Source of the DNA: SBAX01 sp964646605
Lineage (GTDB): Bacteria; Planctomycetota; Phycisphaerae; UBA1845
Assembly (NCBI GenBank): GCA_964646605.1
Contig: CAZYEX010000161.1
Location: 1-64,000 of the forward strand
Length of the DNA stretch: 64,000 nt
Reading direction: 5' to 3'
In this document: positions 24,890 to 34,908 of the stretch, piece by piece
Numbering within the stretch: the first letter of the stretch is position 1
How the letters are laid out: each line of letters starts with the position of its first letter
Program-made: the position numbers and the translations under genes
The notes under the pieces: generated by a model
What the model saw: the letters and a program-made list of their open reading frames with translations, nothing else
Database searches by the model: none
Told to the model about the DNA's origin: nothing

Positions 24890-26404
24890 ATGAGAATGCG
24901 CGTAGCATCCACAACGCTTCGAGGCGAACCGATCGGACCGAGGTCGCTCTGTGGTGTCGTTCTTCTGATTCCCGCCTGCGTGAGCGTTGACCCGCGTGCC
25001 GATTACCGACGCACGCAAGAGCTGGTCATGCAGCAAACGGGCGTGGGCGACATGTACGATCCGTCCGCCGAGCAGGAAATCGACCGTCGCATCCACGAGC
25101 TTCTTGAAGACGGTGTATCCATCGACGAGGCTGCTCAGATCGCACTGCTCAACAACAAGACCCTCCAGTCGTTGTTTCAGGACATCGGAATGGCTCGCGC
25201 CGACGTGGTCCAATCCGGACTGCTGACCAACCCGTCGCTATCCATGTTGATCCAGTTTCCCGAGGGCGGCGGAAGGTCCAAGCTCGATGCGGGAGTTGCG
25301 CAGCAGATCGCCGACCTTTGGCAGATCCCGCAGCGAAAACGCATCGCGCAAGCGGACCTGGAGGCGACCGTACTTCGCGTCGCTCAGCAAGCGTTGGATC
25401 TGGCGGCGGACACGCGGATCCAATGCCTGCGCGTGCTCGCCCTGCGGCGGCTGCAAGGCATCCAACAGGAAAGTCTGCAGCTTGCCCGCGAGTCCGTCCG
25501 CCTTGCGGAGGCCAAGGTCGGAGCCGGCGAGGCGAGCGGGCTCGATCTGAATCTCGCCAAGGCGGGTCTGTCGGAAATCGGGCTTCTGGGCATCGACACG
25601 CAGCGCCAGTACGAACTTTCTCTCCTTCGGCTGACCCGAACGCTGGGGCTAAGTCGCGACGACGAGTCTTGGAACTTGGCCGGTGAACTCTTCGCGGGCG
25701 CGCTGCCGCTCCAGGACGAGGACCAGTGGGTCTCCCTGGCGCTCGAGGCTCGGTTGGATGCGCTCGTCGCCGCGGAGAAGGTCCATGCCGCGGAAGGCGC
25801 GTGGCGAAGGGAGCAGGCCGCCGTGTTCCCCAACGTTACGGTCGGCTTGGGCGTCGAGCGTCCCGACGATCGGGGTCTGCCTGATCGCCACGTCCTGGCC
25901 GACGCCGCCCGGGCTTCGATCGCCAACGGGGCGCTCACCGCGCCGGACATCCAATCGCGTGCTCAAAGGCGCCGAGAACGATCGCAGATCATCGACTCGC
26001 TGATCGGTCCAAGCTTGGACATCACGCTGCCCATTTGGGACCAAAATCAAGCGCGCGTCGCCCGCGCCCGGTTTTCCTGGGACCAGAAATGCAAGGAGCA
26101 GGACGATCTCTTGGATTCCATCGCCGAGGAGGTCTTGATCGCATCGGTAGGGTTGCGAAGCGCGTCCGAACAGCGTCGTCTTTACGATCAGGAATTGCTC
26201 CCGCAGTCACGGGAGAACCTCAAGTCGGCGCGGCTCGCGTACGCGAGCGGCGAGCTGGGCATGGTCACCCTGATCGAGTCGCAGGAGGCGGTGATTCGCA
26301 TCGAACGCGCCCATGTCGACGTGCTGCGCGACTTGGCCATCGCCCGTGTGGAGTTGGAACGCGCCGTCGGGGGACGGCTCGACCAGGGGAGTGAACAACC
26401 ATGA
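24890..26404 (+). CDS. Outer-membrane efflux factor lipoprotein (CusC/TolC type)
   Basis: The 504-residue protein has a lipobox (VLLIPAC) and long heptad-rich helices typical of outer-membrane factors: EAAQIALLNNKTLQSLFQDIG near the N-terminus and LKSARLAYASGELGMVTLIE near the C-terminus, the repeat units of the TolC fold. It should form the outer-membrane channel of the tripartite pump encoded by the next genes. Its stop overlaps the ATG of a 50-residue lipoprotein gene. Confidence 0.88.
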   Translation: MRMRVASTTLRGEPIGPRSLCGVVLLIPACVSVDPRADYRRTQELVMQQTGVGDMYDPSAEQEIDRRIHELLEDGVSIDEAAQIALLNNKTLQSLFQDIGMARADVVQSGLLTNPSLSMLIQFPEGGGRSKLDAGVAQQIADLWQIPQRKRIAQADLEATVLRVAQQALDLAADTRIQCLRVLALRRLQGIQQESLQLARESVRLAEAKVGAGEASGLDLNLAKAGLSEIGLLGIDTQRQYELSLLRLTRTLGLSRDDESWNLAGELFAGALPLQDEDQWVSLALEARLDALVAAEKVHAAEGAWRREQAAVFPNVTVGLGVERPDDRGLPDRHVLADAARASIANGALTAPDIQSRAQRRRERSQIIDSLIGPSLDITLPIWDQNQARVARARFSWDQKCKEQDDLLDSIAEEVLIASVGLRSASEQRRLYDQELLPQSRENLKSARLAYASGELGMVTLIESQEAVIRIERAHVDVLRDLAIARVELERAVGGRLDQGSEQP

Positions 26405-26553
26405 AGCGCAATAAGCGATGGGCCCAAAGCGCGGCGATTCTCGCCGTCGCCGTTGGGATGTTGGCGACCGCCGGATGTAGGCCCACCGACGTCACGATCG
26501 GCGACTTCGTCCGGGATTTCGCGAGACAGTCGTTCGCGGCTTTGGTGTTGTAG
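26401..26553 (+). CDS. 50-residue lipoprotein inside the metal-efflux operon
   Basis: ATG 26401 overlaps the stop of the outer-membrane factor gene (ATGA). The product MKRNKRWAQSAAILAVAVGM continues to a lipobox LATAGC, then DVTIGDFVRDFARQSF and a hydrophobic end AALVL. The mature peptide would be only about 25 residues, lipid-anchored, and largely amphipathic helix. It is easily missed because of its size. It may be an accessory piece of the pump; no known family name comes to mind. Confidence 0.7.
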   Translation: MKRNKRWAQSAAILAVAVGMLATAGCRPTDVTIGDFVRDFARQSFAALVL

Positions 26554-26596
26554 AGCGAAGTCATCCGCGAACGGCTTGGCGTTGGAGTGTGACGCG

Positions 26597-27856
26597 ATGC
26601 GACATCATCGAAACTGGTTCCGCCGGCGCGGGTCATGGGCCTCTGCGGCAGCGCTCGCCTTTTCGTTCGGCGCGGCGTGGTGGATTTCCGTTCCGACCTT
26701 AGCGGGTGAGGAGGAAGAACACCAAGAGAAATCCGCCGTCGTTCACACTCCGGAGGGCGAGACCCTCCTGAAGATCGACGCCGGGCATCAGCACGAGCTG
26801 GAAATCTCCGTCGCTCCGCTGGCCGCGTATCAATACAAGCCCGAGGTCTGCGCCGTCGGTCGACTCGAGGAGGATCCCGCCAAGTCGTTTGTGCTCCGCG
26901 CCCCGCTGGCCGGTGTGATCAGCGTGGCGGAGGTCGGGGCGTGGGTCCGAATCGGCGACTCCATTTCCCATGCGACGATCCTCGGCTGGATTGAACCACG
27001 GCTTGGTCCGCTCGAGCAAGTGGACTTGGCGTCGCGGTACGCCGCCGCGAAGTCGGAGCTCGCCCAAGCGCAAGCGGACCTCGCCGTGGCGCAGGCGTCT
27101 TTCGAAAGCAAACGGGCGCTCAACACGGACAACAAGATCGTCACCGACCGCGCCTTGGAGGAAGCCCGCGCCAAGGTCGCCGGGCAACAGGCTCGCCTCG
27201 CTGCAGCGGGCGAGATTGTCCATCTCATCGAGGCCGCGCAGGGGGCGCACGGCCCGACCCCCGCCAACCAGCTTCGCGTCGAGCTGGGCGGCGAGGTCGT
27301 CGAGCTTGCCGCGCAGGTCGGTGAAAGCGTCGATCGCGGCCAAGTGCTCCTCAAGACCGCCAAACATGACACCTTACTGGCACGCGTCGAGTTGCCCGTC
27401 GGCGTAGCCTTCGAGCAGAACGTGACCTCCGCTCGAATCGTCGCTCTCGACGACGAGACCGCGTCCCTGTCGGCCCAGCGGGTGGCGCAGGCTCCGCGAA
27501 CCGCCGGTACCGCCGCCGGAGCGCTCCTCCTCTACCGATTGGAAACCAAAGGCAAACCCCTTCGCCCCGGAACGCGTGTCTTGGCCTTCGTTCCCACCTC
27601 CGCGGAACCCGAGCCTGGTGTCATCATCCCTCGAGCCGCCGTCGTTCGAGATTCCGGCCGAGCATGGGTCTATGTTCAAACCGCCGCCGACACCTTCGCC
27701 CGTCGCGAAGTCCCCACTCTCGCCCCGACGCACGAGGGCTGGTTCGTCGCGTCCGGCTTCGCGGTCGCGGAGAAGATCGTCATCGACGGCGCCCAAATGC
27801 TCCTGTCCGAGGAACTCAAACCCCAGATCGAGAAGGAAGAAGCCTCCGAAGAATAG
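26597..27856 (+). CDS. Membrane-fusion (adaptor) protein of metal-efflux RND pump
   Basis: From ATG 26597 the protein is 419 residues. It has a signal or anchor segment (RRGSWASAAALAFSFGAAWW), a barrel-sandwich (lipoyl-like) half-motif VLRAPLAGVISVAEVGAWVRIGD, and a helical hairpin rich in Ala/Gln (about 135-200). The second lipoyl half and beta-barrel domains follow. This is the CusB/CzcB layout that joins the inner-membrane pump to the outer-membrane channel. No Met-rich copper motif is seen. It ends 5 bases before the pump gene. Confidence 0.88.
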   Translation: MRHHRNWFRRRGSWASAAALAFSFGAAWWISVPTLAGEEEEHQEKSAVVHTPEGETLLKIDAGHQHELEISVAPLAAYQYKPEVCAVGRLEEDPAKSFVLRAPLAGVISVAEVGAWVRIGDSISHATILGWIEPRLGPLEQVDLASRYAAAKSELAQAQADLAVAQASFESKRALNTDNKIVTDRALEEARAKVAGQQARLAAAGEIVHLIEAAQGAHGPTPANQLRVELGGEVVELAAQVGESVDRGQVLLKTAKHDTLLARVELPVGVAFEQNVTSARIVALDDETASLSAQRVAQAPRTAGTAAGALLLYRLETKGKPLRPGTRVLAFVPTSAEPEPGVIIPRAAVVRDSGRAWVYVQTAADTFARREVPTLAPTHEGWFVASGFAVAEKIVIDGAQMLLSEELKPQIEKEEASEE

Positions 27857-27861
27857 CGCTC

Positions 27862-30800
27862 ATGCTCGCTCTCCTCGTCGAAAAGTCGATCCGTCGGCGC
27901 GGCGTCGTCCTCGCCCTCGCGGTCATGACCGTGCTCTACGGCGTGTACGTGGTTGGGCATGCCAAGCTCGACGTCTTTCCCGATTTTGTTCCCCCTCAAG
28001 TGGTCGTCCAAACCGAGGCCCCGGGCCTGTCCCCCGAGCAGGTCGAGCTCTTGGTGACGCGCCCCGTAGAGACCTCCGTAAACGGCGTAGGCAATCTCGA
28101 CTCCGTCCGATCTCAGTCCATCCAGGGTCTTTCCATTGTCACCGCCGTGTTCAACGACGACACCGACATCTTCCGGGCCCGACAAATGCTCGGCGAGCGA
28201 CTTGCGGAAATCGCCGTCGAGCTGCCCCAGGGCGTGCATGCCCCGAAGATGACCCCGCTGACCTCCGCGACCATGGACCTGCTCAAGATCGGACTCAGCT
28301 CCGATGTGCTTTCTCCCATGGACCTTCGCGCCCTCGCCGACTGGACCATCCGCCCACGACTGCAGGCCGTCCCCGGCGTCGCCAGCGTCAACGTCTACGG
28401 CGGCGAAGTTCGTCAATTGCAGGTCCAGGTGATCCCCGAGCGCCTCGCGGCGCTGGAGGTTTCCATTGACGAAGTGCTTGCCGCTGCCCGTGCTGCTTCC
28501 GGCGTCCGCGGCGCCGGGTTCATCGACACCGCCGCGCAGCGGATCGTCCTGCAGACCCAAACCGAAACCGTTTCCGTCGGTCAACTCGGCGACACCCTCG
28601 TGACCTACCACGACGGAGCAACCGTGCGCCTCAAGGACATCGCCCACGTCGTTGAGGCCCCCGAGCCCAAGTTCGGGGACGCGCTGCTCCAGGGCAAACC
28701 CGGAGTCTTCATCGCCTTGCTGAGTCAGTACGGCGCCAACACCATGGACGCCACCGACGCAGTGGAAAGCGCCCTGGACGAACTTGAGCCAATGCTCGAA
28801 GCCGAGCATGTGGAACTCCACCGCGACCTTTTTCGCCCGGCGAGTTTCATCGAAACCGCGATCCGCAACATCAGCCGATCGCTGCTGCTAGGCGGGCTCC
28901 TGGTCGCCGTGGTGCTGTTCGCCTTTCTTTGGAATTTCCGAACCGCGTTCATCTCCATCACCGCGATCCCTCTGTCACTCCTGGTGGCCATCGTCGTGTT
29001 GGACTACTTCGGCGCCACGCTGAACACCATCACCCTGGGCGGACTGGCCATCGCCATCGGCGAAGTCGTGGATGACGCCATCATCGACGTGGAGAACATC
29101 TTCCGCCGCCTGCGCGAGAACGCGGCCTCGGGACGTCCCCGCTCGGACTTCGAGGTCGTGCTCAGCGCTTCGCTCGAGGTTCGAGGCGCGGTGGTCTACG
29201 CCACGTTCGTGGTCGCCTGCGTGTTTCTCCCGGTGCTGACCATGTCCGGTTTGCAGGGCCGGCTCTTTGCTCCCCTCGGTCAGGCGTACATCCTGGCGGT
29301 GCTCGCCTCCCTGGCCGTGGCACTGACCGTCACCCCCGCGCTCTCCCTGATGCTGCTTCCGGGTCGAGCCCGTGGCGCGTCTGAACCGCGTCTCATCGCC
29401 GCGCTGAAAACCGCCTACCAACGTTCCCTCCGGCCGCTGACGCGCTTCCCGTGGATCACGCTGGGGTTCATCGCCACGATGTTTGTCGCCGCGGCCGTTC
29501 TCGTGCGAGGTTTCGGCGGCGAGTTCCTCCCCGGCTTTCGCGAAGGGCACTTCGTTGCCCACATGAACGCCGCCCCCGGCATCTCGCTCGAGGGCTCGAA
29601 GCGCCTCGGGGCGGTCGTCGCCAAGGGGATGCTGGCCCGCGAAAACATTCTCACGGTTCCACAGCAGATCGGGCGCGCTGAACTCGGCGAGGACCCCTGG
29701 GGTCCGCATCGCAGCGAGTTCCACGTCAACATCACCGCGGACCTGGGCCCCAAGGAGGACGAGGTTCAGGACTCCATGCGCGAAGTCTTCGAGAAAATCC
29801 CCGGAATCACCTTCGACATCACCACGTTCCTCGGCGACCGCATCGGCGAAACCATCTCCGGCGAGACCGCCGAGCTTGCGGTGAGCGTCTTCGGCGAGGA
29901 CTTGGACGTCCTCGATCGCCAAGCCGAGCAAATCGCCGGCGTTCTCAAATCCATCCGCGGCGCGGTCGACGTGCAAGTGGCGTCTCCGCCCGGCGCTCCT
30001 CAGATGGTCATCCAGCTTCGCGCCGATCGCCTTGGCCTGTTCGGTTTCCGCCCCGTAGACGTGCTCGAAGCGATCCAGACGGCCTACCAGGGAACCACCA
30101 CGTCGCAGACTCTGGAAGGCAACCGCGTGTTCAACGTGGTCGTGATCCTCGAACCCAGCGCTCGACAAGATCCGGAGACGATCGGTGCGCTGCTCCTGCG
30201 GAACCCCGACGGCGTGCTCGTCCCCCTGCGCCAACTCGCCGACATCTACGGCGCGACCGGTCGCTACATGCTCCTGCACGACGGCGCCCGCCGCCGACAA
30301 ACCGTCACCTGCAACGTCCACGACCGCGACGTGGTCTCCTTCGTCGAGGAGGTCAAGCGCACCGTGTCCGAGAAGATCAAGTTCGCCGCGGGAACCTATC
30401 CCGTTTTTTCCGGCGCCGCCGAAGCCCGTGAAGAGGCCCAGCAGGAACTCCTTCTCCATTCCGGCATCGCCGCCTTGGGCATTTGCATCCTGCTTGCGAT
30501 CGTCGTGGGGCGCTTCCGTAATCTGCTGCTGGTCCTGCTCAACTTGCCATTCGCGTTGATCGGCGGCGTCCTCGCGGTCTTTGTCACCAGCGGCTCGATT
30601 TCCGTGGGGGCCCTGGTCGGGTTCGTGACGCTCTTTGGCATCACCACCCGAAACTCGATCATGATGATGTCGCACTTCGAGCATCTGGTCACCTCCGAAG
30701 GCGCGTCGTGGAACCTGGAGGCCGTGCTCCGCGGGGCGGGCGAGCGCCTGGTTCCCGTGCTCATGACCGCGCTCGTCACAAGCCTCGGGCTGTTGCCGAT

Positions 30801-31011
30801 CGCCCTCGGCGCAGACGAAGCCGGACGGGAGATCGAAGGCCCCATGGCCATCGTCATCCTCGGCGGACTGATTACTTCCACCCTCCTGAACCTCCTCGTC
30901 CTCCCCACCCTCGCTCTCCGGTTCGCACGCTTCCACCCTAGCGATCACCAAAGCCCCAGGCCGACGCTGCGGCGTCCGGGCCCAGATCGAGCGCGGAGCC
31001 TTCAGGATTGA
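27862..31011 (+). CDS. Heavy-metal-efflux RND transporter (CusA/CzcA-like)
   Basis: The 1049-residue inner-membrane pump uses proton flow to expel metal ions. It opens with LDVFPDFVPPQVVVQTEAPG and VNGVGNLDSVRSQSIQG, and has two porter domains and twelve membrane segments. The TM4 motif reads IGEVVDDAIIDVEN, unlike the DFGxxVDGAVV signature of CzcA and the CusA form, so the metal cannot be assigned; it may belong to a less studied HME subgroup. The last 25 or so residues after LALRFARF look unrelated, probably read-through into the remnant of a second RND gene that follows. Confidence 0.9.
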   Translation: MLALLVEKSIRRRGVVLALAVMTVLYGVYVVGHAKLDVFPDFVPPQVVVQTEAPGLSPEQVELLVTRPVETSVNGVGNLDSVRSQSIQGLSIVTAVFNDDTDIFRARQMLGERLAEIAVELPQGVHAPKMTPLTSATMDLLKIGLSSDVLSPMDLRALADWTIRPRLQAVPGVASVNVYGGEVRQLQVQVIPERLAALEVSIDEVLAAARAASGVRGAGFIDTAAQRIVLQTQTETVSVGQLGDTLVTYHDGATVRLKDIAHVVEAPEPKFGDALLQGKPGVFIALLSQYGANTMDATDAVESALDELEPMLEAEHVELHRDLFRPASFIETAIRNISRSLLLGGLLVAVVLFAFLWNFRTAFISITAIPLSLLVAIVVLDYFGATLNTITLGGLAIAIGEVVDDAIIDVENIFRRLRENAASGRPRSDFEVVLSASLEVRGAVVYATFVVACVFLPVLTMSGLQGRLFAPLGQAYILAVLASLAVALTVTPALSLMLLPGRARGASEPRLIAALKTAYQRSLRPLTRFPWITLGFIATMFVAAAVLVRGFGGEFLPGFREGHFVAHMNAAPGISLEGSKRLGAVVAKGMLARENILTVPQQIGRAELGEDPWGPHRSEFHVNITADLGPKEDEVQDSMREVFEKIPGITFDITTFLGDRIGETISGETAELAVSVFGEDLDVLDRQAEQIAGVLKSIRGAVDVQVASPPGAPQMVIQLRADRLGLFGFRPVDVLEAIQTAYQGTTTSQTLEGNRVFNVVVILEPSARQDPETIGALLLRNPDGVLVPLRQLADIYGATGRYMLLHDGARRRQTVTCNVHDRDVVSFVEEVKRTVSEKIKFAAGTYPVFSGAAEAREEAQQELLLHSGIAALGICILLAIVVGRFRNLLLVLLNLPFALIGGVLAVFVTSGSISVGALVGFVTLFGITTRNSIMMMSHFEHLVTSEGASWNLEAVLRGAGERLVPVLMTALVTSLGLLPIALGADEAGREIEGPMAIVILGGLITSTLLNLLVLPTLALRFARFHPSDHQSPRPTLRRPGPDRARSLQD

Positions 31012-31858
31012 GGAATGGGTCCAAGGCCGCTTCGGACGACACATCGACGCAGACACGGAATCGATCCGAAGGAACGTCGCGGCCCTACGAGAACTTTCCA
31101 TCGACACGCCGGGGCGTGGGCATGTACCGCTTGGCGACGTCGCGGACATGTTCATCGCCCCGGCTCCAAATGAGATCAAGCGCGAAGGCGCGTCTCGGCG
31201 GATCGACGTGACTTGGAATGTGAATGACCGCGATCTGGGCAGCGGCGCCCGCGACATGGAACAAGGGGTGAAAGCGCTTTCCTTCGACCGAGGATTCCAT
31301 CCCGAAGTTCTGGGTGAATACGCCGCCCGGAGCGAATCTCGAAATCGTCTCCTCGCGTTTGCCGGTCTGGCGCTGGTCGGCATCCTCCTTCTGCTCCAGG
31401 CCGACTTTCATTCGTTCAGACTCGCGTTCCTGGTGTTCCTGACCCTTCCCTTCGCGCTGATCGGTGGCGTCGTGGCGGCGCTCTGGACCGGTGGAACGCG
31501 CTCTCTTGGTTCACTCGTGGGATTCGTGACGGTCCTGGGCATTGCGGCCCGGAACGGAATCATGCTCGTCAGCCACTTTCAACATCTTGAGCAGGGGGGC
31601 GTCCCCTTCGGCCCATCACTGATTCTCCAAGGCGCCCACCAACGCCTCGTGCCGATCCTCATAACCGCCTTGTGCGCGGGCTTAGGGTTGTTGCCGCTGG
31701 TGATCGGAGGCAATCGCCCCGGCCACGAAATCGAATATCCGATGGCCGTCGTGATCCCCGGTGGACTGGTCACCTCCACCACCCTGAACCTGTTGTTTGT
31801 ACCCGGTTTGTATGCACGATTTCGTCCGAGTGGCATGAACGCCCCGTCCACGGATTGA
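30980..31858 (+). pseudogene. C-terminal fragment of a second RND efflux pump
   Basis: In a different frame from the intact pump, the sequence reads SIDTPGRGHVPLGDVADM, then IDVTWNVNDRD and about five membrane segments with FAGLALVGILLLLQADFHS and VTVLGIAARNGIMLVSHF. It ends in a normal RND C-terminus. Only the last quarter of a pump gene remains, and no start codon or upstream portion is present. A recombination or deletion probably joined it to the end of the intact pump gene. A separately translated C-terminal fragment from 31148 is possible but unlikely to function. Confidence 0.75.
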
Positions 31859-32482
31859 CGGCCCGCCCCTTTTGAATATGCATCCGCAATGCTACCCCAT
31901 GAACCAGCCTGGCCCGAGAAGGAGAAGTTCCAGCATTCCCTACCCCGCGCAAGCATCGTTTTGATAGGCGTCCAAGGCGACACGGATCAGGAATGGACGG
32001 ACACTCCGCGCCTCGTCCGTCGAGTCGAACCAGAAGCCCCCGCGATGCGTGCCTTCTCGAAATATCGAGGCTGCTCGGCCTCCGAGCCGCACCCATCGCT
32101 CGAAACCATGTTTGCGAAGGTCTTGGCGAGGCCGGGAATGCGGTCCCGCTCGCCGTCAGCCGTACGGCCGCTGCAGGCCCGCTTTCAACGGCGAAGCCCA
32201 GAACGCCCGCCGTCGTTTGTCGTCCGCGCTCAGAGCGGCCGGGAGATTGACAGCGGCTCGGTGCGGTCGCTAGGTCCGCCCATCACAGCTGACCCCTCCT
32301 CGCCCGGAAGGTGACACGCGTGTGTCAGTGTGATCAAGCGCGTCGAACCATGTAGACGCTCTCATGCTTCCGAGGCGGACGGGGGTGTGGCCCCGCGACC
32401 CTCCGCCGTACGTCCGGGCCCAGCGGGGGGCGGCTGGGCCACACGCTGCGCTACAACCCCAAACTTCAGAGGCGAGGGACCA
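31859..32482. other. Gene-poor stretch with two inverted repeats
   Basis: I see no convincing gene here. There is a 16-bp palindrome TGACAC-GCGT-GTGTCA at 32312-32327. A 9-bp inverted repeat GTGTGGCCC/GGGCCACAC at 32385-32393 and 32436-32444 could fold into a long hairpin downstream of the minus-strand surface-protein gene. The region may hold decayed remnants after the broken pump gene. Confidence 0.5.
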
Positions 32483-33217
32483 CTAGCAAACGACCGGCAG
32501 TCGCCGGTGACGAAAACCAAGGACAATCGCCGCGGCCGTGAGCACGGCGAGCGTCAAGATCACCAAACCCCACGTCGACGCGGCCGGGATGCAGCCGCCG
32601 TCCGCGAAGCAGGCGCCCTCCAGAACGATGACGTAGAAACCGACCTCACTGCTGCCCGTGCCCGTCCAGGCGACAATCGGGTCTTGCCCTCCCGGACCGT
32701 CGGGACCGGAAACCTCGAACGGCGTTGCCTGGTTGAAGATGGGGCCGGTGACACTGGCGGGATTGTTGTCGAACCCGCTGATCGCCAGAAAATAAATCCC
32801 GGCGCCGGGGATCATCTTGGCCGTCGCGTCATTGGCCGGCGGCGACAGTTGGGATCCCAGCGAGCCCGCTGCCCCGTCGTCGTTTCCCAGGAGCCCGCGC
32901 CCGTTGGCATCGAAGAGCCAAAGCTCGGTGTTGAACGTCGCGTTGCCGGGGTTGGTCGTTTGCGCCGAGAAACGGACCGGGTCCACGATCTGAATCTTGT
33001 ACATGTCCTCGTAGTCGGGAGCGGCTGCGGTCGTTGCGGTGCCCGTCAATTGGCCGGCGATGCTCCGCAGCCCGCCGGCCCCCATCACCGGTTCTGCGCT
33101 GCCCGGGGTGCTTCCCGCATCACCGGGCGGTTCCACCCAATCGGGTCCGCCATAGGCAACCGTCGCTATGAGAAACGAGAATCCGACAACGCCAGCGAGT
33201 CGGGGTATGGAACGCAT
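32483..33217 (-). CDS. Exported protein with IPTL-like C-terminal sorting tail
   Basis: The 244-residue product has a signal peptide (MRSIPRLAGVVGFSFLIATVAYG) behind a strong ribosome binding site (GGGAGGG). The central domain, with YEDMYKIQIVDPVRFSAQT and ELWLFDANGRGLLGNDDGA, resembles the pre-peptidase C-terminal/DVUA0089-type beta domain of secreted proteins. The end, IPAASTWGLVILTLAVL followed by basic residues, is a variant of the IPTL-CTERM tail also seen at 77..1039. It is expected at the cell surface; the function is unknown. Confidence 0.8.
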   Translation of the reverse strand: MRSIPRLAGVVGFSFLIATVAYGGPDWVEPPGDAGSTPGSAEPVMGAGGLRSIAGQLTGTATTAAAPDYEDMYKIQIVDPVRFSAQTTNPGNATFNTELWLFDANGRGLLGNDDGAAGSLGSQLSPPANDATAKMIPGAGIYFLAISGFDNNPASVTGPIFNQATPFEVSGPDGPGGQDPIVAWTGTGSSEVGFYVIVLEGACFADGGCIPAASTWGLVILTLAVLTAAAIVLGFRHRRLPVVC

Positions 33218-33422
33218 GGATCACCCTCCCATCAAAGAGTTTCCGAACGTGCGCAAAGAAACACGCGACGGATCGCCCGTCGCCGTCATCCGGCACGAGG
33301 GGTCGGGGGAGATTTGCTCGCGACGAACCCGGCGCACGAGCGTCGTACCGGCCGTCTTCTTCTCCGGACGCAACCGCCCAGACTACCGGATTTCGCCCCC
33401 CCTTGTCAAGCCGGAAACGGCC

Positions 33423-33989
33423 CTAATGGAGGGGGATCGTCGGCTTGCCGATCTCGAAGATCGACTGCGTCTTCAGAAGCGTCAGCTCCTCCGGAAACGC
33501 ATGGAAAGCGTGAATGTGCAACTCATGGTCGCGGGCGTCGAAATCCACGAACGAAAACGGAGAAAGCCCGTCGTGCGACCACTCGTCAAAGGAGAGGAAC
33601 AGCCCCCGGTTCTGGGCATAGTGGACGTAGTCGCGGTGAGTCGCCGGGAAGAGCTGGGGCGTCATCCGCTCGACTTGCGTGGAAACGATGTATTTCAGCC
33701 CGTCGTCGAACGATTGCGCGTGGTCGCGCTCGCCGCGGAAGCGGAACGAGGTCGCCAAACCGGTCTTAGGAAGGAGCTCGTTCTCCTCGCAGACCAATTC
33801 GGTCAGGATCTGCTTTCCTACCTGTACGGTGACCACATGGGACAACCCCAACATCCAGATCTCTGCCTGGTAGCGACTTTGACGAAGTCGCTTGACCCGA
33901 TGAATCTGAAACAACTCGGGGTGAATCGGTCGTTGGTAAAGGCAGAAGGTTAGCTCTTCAACTCGTTGTTTGGTTTGTCCTCGTTCCAC
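33423..33989 (-). CDS. DUF2617-type protein
   Basis: A GTG at 33989 with GAGGA 6 bases upstream gives 188 residues. VEELTFCLYQRPIHPELFQIH at the start, the middle VTVQVGKQILTELV and SFRFRGERDHAQSFDDGLKYIVSTQVERM fit DUF2617, a planctomycete family of unknown function. A minus-strand TATAAT (34031-34036) lies about 40 bases upstream. There is no signal peptide. Confidence 0.72.
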   Translation of the reverse strand: MERGQTKQRVEELTFCLYQRPIHPELFQIHRVKRLRQSRYQAEIWMLGLSHVVTVQVGKQILTELVCEENELLPKTGLATSFRFRGERDHAQSFDDGLKYIVSTQVERMTPQLFPATHRDYVHYAQNRGLFLSFDEWSHDGLSPFSFVDFDARDHELHIHAFHAFPEELTLLKTQSIFEIGKPTIPLH

Positions 33990-34278
33990 AGTTTCCTCGA
34001 ATTCCGGTTCCTTTCCTATGCCGCTCTGGGCATTATACGACCCGCGGACAGCAATTCCATGAATTTATTGCAAGAACCGACAGAATCTTGCTCCGGGGTC
34101 GTCCACGGTCTGTAACCTAAGTTTCCATCGGACGTTAGGGTAAGCCGTTGGGATTCACCATCTCTCCAGATCCGAACCAGTCCGCCGTGTCCGGAGCTTG
34201 AATTCACAAGCACGTAACTCTAGTGAATCTGGGATTTGCGCTTGCAACGTAGGCATTCGGGCGTACATTGGCGGGCGA

Positions 34279-34698
34279 ATGGTCGTGGCAACTGTCCGCT
34301 CAAGGCGTTCGACTCAAATGGCGGGAATGTTGCTGGCCGTAGCCATTAACACTTTACTATTTATCCAATATGGCGCACCGTTGGTTGTCCAGACGTCCGA
34401 TCCTGGACCTGAGGATCCACGGGAAAGTGGACCGCCCGAGGAGCACCCCGACGATGAGGTCTCGCCGTGGCAAGTCTCCATGCCGGCAACGCGAGACGAG
34501 CGGCTCGGGGAGCGAAAACGACCGCGTACACTTGATCGCGACAACCGGCTGCCGGCCTTTGCCTCGGCGCTCATAGGATCGATTTCTCAGGCGGTCGGCT
34601 TGGCGCGGACTGCGCTGTGGTCCGGGCAATCGCCGGCCTTGCGGTTGAAAAGGTGTGCGCAGCCGATTCGCCCTCACGCGCCGCCACAAATTTCTTGA
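34279..34698 (+). CDS. Hypothetical protein with one membrane segment
   Basis: From ATG 34279 the 139-residue product has basic residues, a hydrophobic segment (MAGMLLAVAINTLLFIQYGAPLVV), a Pro/Glu/Asp-rich middle and a basic end. A promoter-like TTGCAA-N16-TACATT ends about 10 bases before the ATG. I recognise no family. Coding is plausible because of the promoter and signal-like start, but it could be spurious. Confidence 0.45.
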   Translation: MVVATVRSRRSTQMAGMLLAVAINTLLFIQYGAPLVVQTSDPGPEDPRESGPPEEHPDDEVSPWQVSMPATRDERLGERKRPRTLDRDNRLPAFASALIGSISQAVGLARTALWSGQSPALRLKRCAQPIRPHAPPQIS

Positions 34699-34908
34699 CG
34701 GTTGGGAGGCGGCTGGGCTCGGCGCTTCCTTGATGCATTCCCAAGGGACGGTTAAAAGCTATTGACACGTATGTGAGGCCTGCCGGTTCGGCTTGGCATC
34801 GGAACGCGAGCCGGCGAGGCAGCCCGAGACTTCCGGCCCTTTGGGGTCGAAGCGACGTGAATTCACAACGCGGCGGCCTAGGGGTCGTCGAGCAAGGAAC
34901 ATTGATCC

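Noticed and set aside
31993..32250. A frame with GEAGNAVPLAVSRT, faintly like the end of a DNA cytosine methyltransferase
   Set aside because: The match is a few residues only, with no other methyltransferase motif around it and no proper start; recorded only as a possible decayed remnant.
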